Below are positions 57,185 through 64,000 of a DNA stretch of 64,000 bases, one piece after another (positions within the stretch are counted from its first letter, which is position 1; the number at the start of each line of letters is the position of its first letter). Made by a program: the position numbers and the translations under genes. Location of the stretch: the NCBI RefSeq assembly GCF_002970915.1, contig NZ_CP027190.1, positions 1,054,001 to 1,118,000 on the forward strand, read 5' to 3'. The notes under the pieces were generated by a model that saw nothing but the letters and a program-made list of their open reading frames with translations, did no database searches and was not told the DNA's origin. Source of the stretch: Lactobacillus sp. CBA3605. Its GTDB lineage: Bacteria > Bacillota > Bacilli > Lactobacillales > Lactobacillaceae.

Positions 57185-57623
57185 AATATACCTCCGATTG
57201 ATAACCTATTTTTAAACGAGTTTGTCCTAATCGATAAAGAAATAGTACCAAGTTTAAGTTACAATTGCAAATTGTTGTAACTTAAATTTGATGTTTTTTA
57301 ATAACGAATTTATAATTGAAGTGCAACACATCATTGAACAAAAAAAGCCCATAGCGAGTACACTTACTTAACGACCAAGCAAAGAATTACTCGCTATGAA
57401 CTATCATCATTTTACTATATCTGAACGAGTAAATAGCTTTAGCATTTTTCGCTAAAGACATAATAATTTGTCACGCACAATTGCGGATAGGGACTAAGTA
57501 ATATCTCATTATACTGTTGAAGATTCGAAGCTATTTTCCATCTACCTTTAGTGTTCCTCATTTAAAAAGTTTAAAGTCATATTTTCATTTTTCTCGTCTA
57601 TCCTCTCACTCATACTGATTTTT
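57185..57623. other. 439-base gap with a palindrome and a possible IS30 remnant
   Basis: CATAGCGAGTA (57350-57360) and TACTCGCTATG (57388-57398) form an 11-bp inverted repeat, with A8 on its left side, so leftward it would act as a terminator for the MFS unit. From 57396 a short rightward frame MNYHHFTISERV resembles the start of IS30 transposases, then stops. The remaining sequence (57460-57620) shows nothing I recognise. Confidence 0.4.
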
Positions 57624-57893
57624 TTAGATACCGCTGACTAAGTTTTTAGCTGGAGAAAACGTATGCATCCAAGTAATAACACCAGCAACCTTATCGTCAA
57701 AATCCGCTTCTTTTATAACCTCAGTATATTGATTGGCCTCTAAGATAGTATCTTTCAAAATAACAGGAAATGGTAATACCGCATTTAAGGTGGTCACTAT
57801 CTCATTGCAGTTATTTTGTACTTCAGTTAATTGTTCAGATCCGTATAGTTTCTGACTACCTGGGATAAACCAAAATTCGTATTTATCGGTCAT
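57624..57893 (-). pseudogene. araA: L-arabinose isomerase, 5' fragment
   Basis: 89 residues matching the N-terminus of AraA: YEFWFIPGSQKLYGSEQL, then ADFDDKVAGVITWMHTFSPAKN, after which similarity stops and the frame ends; a full enzyme has about 470 residues. All catalytic residues are lost. Its ATG overlaps the end of the MFS gene by 11 bases, so the fragment may still be translated. Confidence 0.8.
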
Positions 57894-59052
57894 TTATTTT
57901 TCCTTTTCTTAAATAGAGTATGATTAAAATGAAAATTTCTAAAACTATACCAATTGTTACAAATACACTCTGGCCAAACCAAGAGGACAATTTTGCCGCC
58001 CCTAATGTCCCTACGACTGTGCTGGCATCCGTAATTGCCAGCACATTTCCCATGGTATGGCTCATCCTGCTTAAACTTACCTCTTGTTGAATCTGTGAGA
58101 AAAACTGAATATTGAACATGCCTCTAATCAATCCAAGACTAAACATGCCACATGCCATTATCGGAAAATAGGGATATAGAAGCAGTAAGCTCACTGGTAA
58201 TAGCAAACTTAACTTATGCAGGCTAATTGTCGGTAGGACCTTTAAACAAACCGGCGCAAGTAAAATACCGATGGCCTCACAAATTAACAGAATACTGAGA
58301 ATCCAGCTACTTTTTAACACAACAAGAGACAGCCACGGAATTAACACAACAACCAAGGAATCCACAAAGCATCCCAATGCTGCAAATAACAGATTTGAGC
58401 CTCTTTGACTGTCTTTAATCTCTTGAAAGTCAGAATCATCCTGACTCACTTCACTCTTAATTTGAATCTTTTGTTGTAGTTGAAAATCAAATACAACCGA
58501 AAGTAAAAATAACGCTCCAATGATAAATATAATGAATTTAGGATTAAGTAGCACAAGCAATCCTGTGACTAAAACAGATGATATTATAATCGCCAGTTGT
58601 CTTATTTGTGTTTGCACACTATTAATATGAAGTATTTCGTCTTCTACAAATAACAATGGAATAATTGTTTTATTGCTTAGCTTGTAGAAAACGCCAATTG
58701 ATTTATTCAGCACTGATACTACAACCAATAAAACAACTGTTTCCACAGACAATTCCATTAAGAAAAAAGTCATAATGAACAGAATACCGGTTAGCAGATC
58801 CGTTATTATCATGACTAGTTTTGCACCAAGGTATTTTACAACTCTACCTGCTAATAAATTTAACGCGGCTGCCGGTAACATGGTCAAAGTTAAAACTTTA
58901 CCTAATAAATCAGGAGACCTGGTCTCTTTAACCATAACTACTGAGACTAAATAAGAAAAACCATAGAAACAAAAAAAAGTTATAGCCATGCTAACAATAT
59001 AAGGAATTTGATTGTCTCTTGGTGTTAATATTGACTTAATTTTTTTATCCAT
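57883..59052 (-). CDS. MFS transporter (macrolide-efflux-like)
   Basis: 389 residues with ten to twelve membrane segments; a charged central loop (LQQKIQIKSEVSQDDSDFQE) splits the halves. It resembles the MefA-type three-domain MFS exporters, without a sure substrate. The ATG directly follows the TAG of the HAD fragment (TAGATG), with the ribosome site in its tail. It is more AT-rich than the core genes. Possibly a bacteriocin or drug exporter. Confidence 0.7.
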   Translation of the reverse strand: MDKKIKSILTPRDNQIPYIVSMAITFFCFYGFSYLVSVVMVKETRSPDLLGKVLTLTMLPAAALNLLAGRVVKYLGAKLVMIITDLLTGILFIMTFFLMELSVETVVLLVVVSVLNKSIGVFYKLSNKTIIPLLFVEDEILHINSVQTQIRQLAIIISSVLVTGLLVLLNPKFIIFIIGALFLLSVVFDFQLQQKIQIKSEVSQDDSDFQEIKDSQRGSNLLFAALGCFVDSLVVVLIPWLSLVVLKSSWILSILLICEAIGILLAPVCLKVLPTISLHKLSLLLPVSLLLLYPYFPIMACGMFSLGLIRGMFNIQFFSQIQQEVSLSRMSHTMGNVLAITDASTVVGTLGAAKLSSWFGQSVFVTIGIVLEIFILIILYLRKGKINDR

Positions 59053-59295
59053 CTAATTCTCCGATTGACCATAATAAGCGGATTCACCATGTTTTCTGTT
59101 AAAGTGTTTGCCATGAATTATCGGGGTGAAGTATTTTAAAAAGGGCGCTACATTGGTCAAATTTCGACCAGAATTTAAAACGAGTGTATTTTTTAATTTA
59201 ATCAAACTCTTAATTGTGGATATAGTTTTGGGAGAAGGTTTTCCATTACTTTGTGTTAACGTTTCATCAATGTCTACGGAAATCAGTTTATTCAT
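59053..59295 (-). pseudogene. HAD hydrolase (Cof type), 5' fragment
   Basis: 80 residues from the ATG at 59295 (GGAGT before). The Cof-type HAD start is clear: LISVDIDETLTQSNGKPS with the two Asp of motif I and VLNSGRNL as motif II. A full protein has about 270 residues; motifs III and IV and the cap are missing. It ends at a TAG touching the MFS ATG. Confidence 0.65.
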
Positions 59296-59746
59296 GCAAT
59301 CACTCCTAATTTTATTAACCGGCATTACGAATATATCCATAAGATGTAAATATCGTATTGGTGTTACTGTAAATGTTGAGTGCTTTTCTGGTAAACTTTG
59401 TTAAAAAGCTAAATATTCGTTACTAGGCTTGAAGAAAATCACAGCGTTCAGGGATGCTCCCCGAAGGCGTAGATGTAGAAGTAGCCAATAAGATTCCCAA
59501 TGATGACCTAGATTTTTTATTCTTCTTTGTCGATGGTATGAGAACTCACCACATGAATATGACATTCAAATATTAATTAAAATTACCACTAGCCATAACA
59601 CTGTCACAGCAACTAACTACACAACTGCTTAAAAAGCGAGGTAGCCATATTGTCGATAATGCCCAAATAACTTTTTTAGTAGTGGTACACACCAACCGCC
59701 CCCGCATCTTGCCAATGTACGAACCTACTTTTTAAAATATTGACCT
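59296..59746. other. 451-base gap in decayed region
   Basis: The gap includes two short open stretches: rightward 59454-59576 (41 codons, MLPEGVDVEVANKIPNDD at the start) and about 59605-59740 (TQLLKKRGSHIVDN). I recognise neither. The pattern suggests fragments of broken genes. Confidence 0.35.
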
Positions 59747-60091
59747 TTGACCCACTCTAGTTCAGATGACCTAAGTCAACGGTATACCGGGATGAATCGC
59801 TCCCCCATGTCTAAGTTATGCAATATTCTTTGTGACTACAAACTTCTCACTGAAACTGACAAACGCATCACAGTCAATGCATTCAATCCTAGTCTTATGG
59901 CTAATACCAACTTTAATAGCGCAAATAATCTGATTATAAATGCTATCACGAATCTCGGTATGAACGCTTTTGAGGCAGTATTAGGGCGCTTAGGCAATGC
60001 TAAAAACTATGATAAGGCTTTAAGAGTGATCACTTTGCACAAATATGATGGCTTAACCGCTAAGTATATTGACCGCGACACAACTAAGTAA
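59747..60091 (+). pseudogene. SDR family oxidoreductase, C-terminal remnant
   Basis: About 114 residues. MSKLCNILCDYKL, TVNAFNPSLMANTNFN and GLTAKYIDRDT resemble the C-terminal half of protochlorophyllide-reductase-like SDRs, where an (A/Y)xxSKLCN segment follows the active-site Tyr and NAFNPGL the cofactor site. The Rossmann half is missing and the Tyr position is not conserved. No ribosome site is visible. A relic in the scarred region. Confidence 0.55.
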
Positions 60092-60187
60092 TCCTCAAAA
60101 TCATCATATGGCTACGCAAGCGTCTGATACGCTATGGCATCAGAGTGATCAACTGGTAAACTAATTATGAAACCATCGTTTCTATGT

Positions 60188-60234
60188 AAAAAGAAGCATA
60201 ACACGCTTAAATTCCGGCATGTTATGCTTCTTTT
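60188..60234 (-). terminator. terminator of the 60264 gene
   Basis: AAAAGAAGCATAACA and TGTTATGCTTCTTTT pair across a 16-base loop. Confidence 0.8.
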
Positions 60235-60263
60235 ATTTAAATTCTATGCTCAAGTCAATCTTT

Positions 60264-60509
60264 TTACTTAGCAACGGCATGATTCTCATCCAGCATATAC
60301 TGGAATTCAATCGAACCATTCAACAAGTCAGCCTTAAACAACCCCTGCGTTCCATTGTTTTCATCGGCCATCACAACAAAGTAACTAGCCCCTTCGTCAG
60401 TAACGTGTTGGAAACTAACATATTCACCCTTAAAACCATTCTTGCGGAATAATCCAATCAACCGAATCATTTCCCGTTGTGTTACCTCATTTGCTGCTGT
60501 TTCACTCAT
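60264..60509 (-). CDS. hypothetical small protein
   Basis: 81 residues from the ATG at 60509 (GGGGGAAA before). Soluble, acidic; starts MSETAANEVTQREMIRLIG with a middle YVSFQHVTDEGASYFVVMA and the end FQYMLDENHAVAK. No family recognised. It has its own terminator, and the upstream region has DnaA-box-like repeats. Confidence 0.6.
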   Translation of the reverse strand: MSETAANEVTQREMIRLIGLFRKNGFKGEYVSFQHVTDEGASYFVVMADENNGTQGLFKADLLNGSIEFQYMLDENHAVAK

Positions 60510-60886
60510 GCTTATTTCCCCCATAATCAATTTCTCTTTGTGTATAACTCTTGTGCCGCAAAAGTTATTAACTTGTGGATAAGTTAATTCTCCACATTAA
60601 TCATTATTTTTATCCACTTATCCCCATGAGTCTTACAACTTCCGGGGATAAGTCGGCTATCTAACTTAATTAATTTCAATATGCTAATACGGGCCCCATA
60701 AGTGCAGATTCCAGTACAACATCATTCACCCACACCTTAGTTTCCATCATACCCAATAACGTCCGATTCCCACCTAAAATTGCCAACTTCATCTCACGCT
60801 AGCCAACACTAACTGCATTTTAGGCCAGAAAAAAGCACCCCCACAAGTGCGGGTGCTTCTCCAAAAATCAGTAAATAATCAACCGA
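60510..60886. other. 377-base gap with DnaA-box-like repeats
   Basis: TGTGGATAA (60574-60582) is a perfect DnaA box; TTATCCACT (60610-60618) and TTATCCCCA (60618-60626) each miss one base, and GGGGATAAG follows near 60646. The right part holds the gpmA terminator. No gene seen. Confidence 0.5.
60829..60859 (-). terminator. terminator of gpmA
   Basis: AGCACCCGCAC and GTGGGGGTGCT pair with one mismatch, then T6 on the leftward strand. Confidence 0.8.
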
Positions 60887-61579
60887 CTATTTGCCTAACT
60901 TTTCTTTACCCAAAACCTTTAACTTGTCATCGAAATCATAGACAACTGGTTCGCCAGTAGCCATTTCAAGATCCATGATGTCGTCATCAGAGATTTGTTC
61001 GATATACTTGCTTAAGGCCCGTAATGAATTACCATGGGCTGCGATGATGATGTTTTGACCATCAAGCAACTTAGGAGCGATTTGGTCTTCCCAGAAAGGC
61101 ATAACCCGTTCCAAAGTAACCTTCAAGTTTTCACCACCAGGGATGATGTTAGGATCTAAGTCAGCGTAACGACGATCGTTAACAGCTGAACCTTCATCGT
61201 CAGCACTCAATAGTGGAGGCAAAACATCATATGAACGACGCCAGATATGAACTTGATCGTCACCGTATTTTTCAGCGGTTTCCTTCTTGTTCAAACCTTG
61301 TAAAGCACCGTAATGACGTTCGTTTAAGCGCCATGATTTTGTTTCAGGAATCCAAAGTTGGTCAGATTCTTCAAGAACATAATGTAATGTCTTGATGGCA
61401 CGTGTCAAAACAGAAGTGAAGGCATAGTCGAATTCTAAGCCAGCAGCTTTGATCTTTTGACCAGCCGCCTTTGCTTCTTCAACACCCTTTTCGCTTAAGT
61501 TAACATCAACCCAACCAGTGAATTGGTTGGATAGGTTCCATTCACTTTGACCGTGACGAATCAATACTAATTTTGCCAT
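60887..61579 (-). CDS. gpmA: 2,3-bisphosphoglycerate-dependent phosphoglycerate mutase
   Basis: 230 residues from the ATG at 61579 (AAGAGG before; the frame extends to 61621 without a site). Phospho-His in [12 protein letters not shown] near residue 9, second His in [10 protein letters not shown], plus [15 protein letters not shown] and [10 protein letters not shown]. It interconverts 3- and 2-phosphoglycerate in glycolysis. Codon use is strongly biased, as in highly expressed genes. Confidence 0.95.
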   Translation of the reverse strand: MAKLVLIRHGQSEWNLSNQFTGWVDVNLSEKGVEEAKAAGQKIKAAGLEFDYAFTSVLTRAIKTLHYVLEESDQLWIPETKSWRLNERHYGALQGLNKKETAEKYGDDQVHIWRRSYDVLPPLLSADDEGSAVNDRRYADLDPNIIPGGENLKVTLERVMPFWEDQIAPKLLDGQNIIIAAHGNSLRALSKYIEQISDDDIMDLEMATGEPVVYDFDDKLKVLGKEKLGK

Positions 61580-61651
61580 AGCAGTTAATGACCTCTTTCT
61601 AAAATTATTTACTTTGTTCATTTTACACTGAAACCGCGAAAAATCAAAATA

Positions 61652-62728
61652 TTATCGGGGGTTATTTGCAGAATCTGAGGCCGCAGGGGAACTTTTTTTC
61701 AAATGAATTTTAGGTTTTAAGCCATGCACCGGTTTGACACCGATAATATCCAAAATAAAGTTAAAGATCGGAACGCCCACAATCAAGCCCCATACCCCGA
61801 ATAACCGTTCACTAACTAGTAAAACGACGAACGTATAAAAGATCGGCAATTCCGTCCGACTCGCCATAAACTTGGGGTTAAGCACATAAGCTTCTAAAGC
61901 ATGGACAACCATAATCATGAGCACCATGTAAACGACATAACGTAAGCCCCCGACCGAGTAGGCAATCAAGCTTAAGGGAATTAACGAAATGATCACGCCG
62001 GCCACTGGAATCAGACTGAGCAAGAAAATCATTAATCCTAAACTAATTAGTTGCGGCATCGCCAAGATTGCCATAAAAATCACCGTAATAACTGTATTAA
62101 CAATCGCAATTAAGAATTGCGCTTCTAGCACTACCCCAAAACTATTGACGAATTTACGTGCAAAGTAGGCCACATCTTGGAAGAACCAACCAAAAGTACT
62201 CGTCAAAAATCGTTGTGAAAATAGCCGCATTTGGTGATCTTCAACCGTGAAGAAAAAGCTTAATACGAATGATAAAAAGAGTGTCACTCCCATGTTACCA
62301 ATAGTTGTAATGTACTTAAACACCACCGAAATGCCACTTTTCAATTGTTTCAAAATATCTGAATCCTGAAAATATGACGTAATCCAAGTCAAAACCGTGT
62401 TGGTATCGTTCGATGAATTCTGATAGAATCGATAGACTGAGCCAAAAGTTAAAAAGGTTTGCTTAATTAATTGTGGCAAATAAGTCGTCACTGCAAAATA
62501 CATCCCTAAAATGACCAGTGCGTAAATCACAATAACAATGACCGGGCTTGGAATTTTAACCCACCGGCGCACAAACCGGACTAGCCGCGTGACCAAAAAC
62601 GTGAAGATAAACGTCAGTAAGATAATGCTCATCATACTGGACGCTAGATATAATCCAATAACAATCAAGATTAGTACACTCGTCCGCCGCAACCGGACAT
62701 TGTGGACAAACTGTGACCAAAGTTCCAA
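61652..62728 (-). CDS. AI-2E family membrane protein
   Basis: 358 residues, seven to eight membrane segments, with the family-typical VAGVIISLIPLSLIAYS and VLVSERLFGVWGLIVGVPIF at the C-terminal half. Family members export AI-2, Na+ or other solutes; the role here is unknown. I take the TTG at 62728 (AAGGGAG eight bases upstream) rather than a GTG at 62737, which would overlap the site. Confidence 0.8.
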   Translation of the reverse strand: MELWSQFVHNVRLRRTSVLILIVIGLYLASSMMSIILLTFIFTFLVTRLVRFVRRWVKIPSPVIVIVIYALVILGMYFAVTTYLPQLIKQTFLTFGSVYRFYQNSSNDTNTVLTWITSYFQDSDILKQLKSGISVVFKYITTIGNMGVTLFLSFVLSFFFTVEDHQMRLFSQRFLTSTFGWFFQDVAYFARKFVNSFGVVLEAQFLIAIVNTVITVIFMAILAMPQLISLGLMIFLLSLIPVAGVIISLIPLSLIAYSVGGLRYVVYMVLMIMVVHALEAYVLNPKFMASRTELPIFYTFVVLLVSERLFGVWGLIVGVPIFNFILDIIGVKPVHGLKPKIHLKKSSPAASDSANNPR

Positions 62729-62810
62729 AAGACCCACTCCCTTATTATCCTTACCCCCATTCTAACTGAAAAGCAGGTTAATAAACATGCAAAGTCCACC
62801 TCAATTATGA

Positions 62811-62860
62811 AAAAAAACAAGCGACTTAGCCCATCAACTGATGGCAAAGTAACTTGTTTT
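62811..62860 (-). terminator. terminator of the ROK gene
   Basis: ACAAG, ACTT and CCATCA pair with TGATGG, AAGT and CTTGT, with T7 on the leftward strand. Confidence 0.7.
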
Positions 62861-62872
62861 CATGATAACTGT

Positions 62873-64000
62873 TTAAGAGAAATGCATTTTCAAACTTTCC
62901 AAACCAAGCGCTTGATGGATAATCTCTGAAGCGCCCCCCAATAAAGCGGCTGATTGAACATTCTTGGTCGCCACGATTGGTACCTGGCGGCTTGGTGATG
63001 ACATCTTAGCCGTTGTCTCCCGGATATCCGTCAACAACTGCGGCAAGATTTCTAGCACACTCGTATTCAATACGACCACATCCGGTGCGAAAGCCGTTGA
63101 AACATTGGCAACCACCTTTGATAAATAGTAAATGAAATCATCAAAGACTTTTGTTACCGCAGGATCATGGTTGACGTAATCATGTTTGACCGTCGTTAAA
63201 TCTAACCGATCCACATGCTTAATGGCCTTTAGCTTCGCCCATAAAAACTTTTCTGACGCACAGTCATTTGCCGATTCTAGGTGGTTTTCCGCATGACGGT
63301 CTTCCATCAAGGCAGTCCCAACTTCGCCAGCTTCACCCTCATGACCTGAGTACAACCGTGAATCAGCAACAATTCCCGCATGAATTTCATCGCGGATGAC
63401 GACCGAAACCACATTATCAAAGATTTCATTGTTATGAAAATCTCGTTCAAAGATTGCCGTCAAGTTCGCTTTCTTTTCCAGCATAACTGGTATACGCAGT
63501 TTGTCGCGTAAATACTTCGCCAAATCAAAGTGTGCGAGACACTTAATTGGCGTCTTTAAAATTTTATTTTCATAAATGATGCCGTCCAAGGCAATTGCGA
63601 CCCCCATCAAACCATGGACAGTACCATAATCATCAACATTTCTTAATTGATCCTCAATCAAATCAATCACGTCGGTTAACGTCATATCAGTGGTCTTAAA
63701 GCTCTGAAAGTGCAAAATTTTACCGTTCAACCGCGAATACATTAATTTCACTGAATCCGGAGATAAATCAATACTAGCGACAAAGCCATAGTTCACGTTC
63801 AGCTCGGCCATCACCGGTTTGCGACCCCCATTTTTAGTACTAGCACCGCAGCCAATTTCCTTGATAAATTGGGCCCGCAGTAATTGATTATAAATGTCAG
63901 AAACCGTCACTTTATTCAAACTTAAGTTGCGTGAAATTTGACTACGACTAATTGGCCCCTCATTAATAACTTGCTGGAGCACTTGTTTTTCATTGGTACT
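62873..64000 (-). CDS. ROK family regulator (XylR-like), 5' end outside window
   Basis: The frame is open to the right edge (SerThrAsnGluLysGln before ValLeuGlnGln), so the true start is beyond 64000; 375 residues are visible. N-terminal HTH PISRSQISRNLSLNKVTVSDIYNQL, then a ROK domain with VASIDLSPDSVKLMY, YSGHEGEAGEVG and VVLNTSVLEILP. ROK repressors bind a sugar and control its operon (xylose in XylR). The CxCGxC-type zinc motif is replaced, so it is a diverged member. Confidence 0.8.
   Translation of the reverse strand, partial: STNEKQVLQQVINEGPISRSQISRNLSLNKVTVSDIYNQLLRAQFIKEIGCGASTKNGGRKPVMAELNVNYGFVASIDLSPDSVKLMYSRLNGKILHFQSFKTTDMTLTDVIDLIEDQLRNVDDYGTVHGLMGVAIALDGIIYENKILKTPIKCLAHFDLAKYLRDKLRIPVMLEKKANLTAIFERDFHNNEIFDNVVSVVIRDEIHAGIVADSRLYSGHEGEAGEVGTALMEDRHAENHLESANDCASEKFLWAKLKAIKHVDRLDLTTVKHDYVNHDPAVTKVFDDFIYYLSKVVANVSTAFAPDVVVLNTSVLEILPQLLTDIRETTAKMSSPSRQVPIVATKNVQSAALLGGASEIIHQALGLESLKMHFS

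Overview
The window comes from a low-GC Gram-positive bacterium of the family Lactobacillaceae, most likely the Lactiplantibacillus plantarum group. The signs are: strong GGAGG ribosome sites; three surface proteins that all end in the sortase motif LPQTxE (LPQTGE, LPQTSE, LPQTDE), the variant known from L. plantarum; a WxL/Csc surface gene set; a heme catalase; a methionine T-box; and many phosphosugar and oxidoreductase genes. This is inference from protein character, since no database search was possible.

Layout. 1-10700: a MarR regulator fragment, a quinone-type dehydrogenase divergent from a Crp-like regulator plus flavodoxin-fold reductase, a family 8 glycosidase, an AT-rich LysR / EamA-exporter / second GAPDH module, an aldo-keto reductase divergent from a frameshifted LysR gene, and a lone EIIA-like protein lacking both phosphorylatable histidines. 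10800-14560: a metNIQ methionine importer with an acetoin-reductase-like SDR as last gene, behind a Met T-box leader. 14700-24000: an aldo-keto reductase, an Apf-like cell-wall protein, a tandem pair of unknown membrane proteins (one frameshifted), a Csc surface cluster with a decayed remnant, and a large LPQTS-anchored phosphodiesterase-like protein with LamG, cohesin-like and dockerin-like parts. 24000-40600: a beta-glucoside operon (bglP-bglA-rpiR-AKR) with cre site and palindrome, a run of small enzymes, LysR and HxlR regulator pairs, two MFS exporters, a 105-bp cruciform repeat, and a GntR-celB-DUF3284 sugar PTS operon. 41001-47595: a giant KxYKxGKxW-type LRR/Ig-repeat surface protein split by one extra A. 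47800-53600: an Nramp manganese transporter with a putative MntR box, a UspA protein, a methyltransferase, catalase and an F420-type reductase. 53800-60200: a scarred accessory stretch with an IS200/IS605 element, an SDR lacking its catalytic Tyr, fragments of HAD, araA and SDR genes around an intact MFS gene, and a possible IS30 remnant. 60260-64000: phosphoglycerate mutase, an AI-2E family membrane protein and a ROK regulator running off the window.

Common themes are the import and hydrolysis of plant sugars under catabolite control (three cre matches), redox housekeeping (four aldo-keto reductases, four SDR-type sequences of which one is a fragment, two MDR dehydrogenases) paired with local regulators, and cell-surface display. 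No CRISPR array, rRNA or tRNA gene was found. The best candidates for something not yet described are the LysR-EamA-GAPDH module, the histidine-less EIIA protein, the SDR attached to the methionine T-box operon, and the duplicated membrane-protein cluster at 16423-17835.
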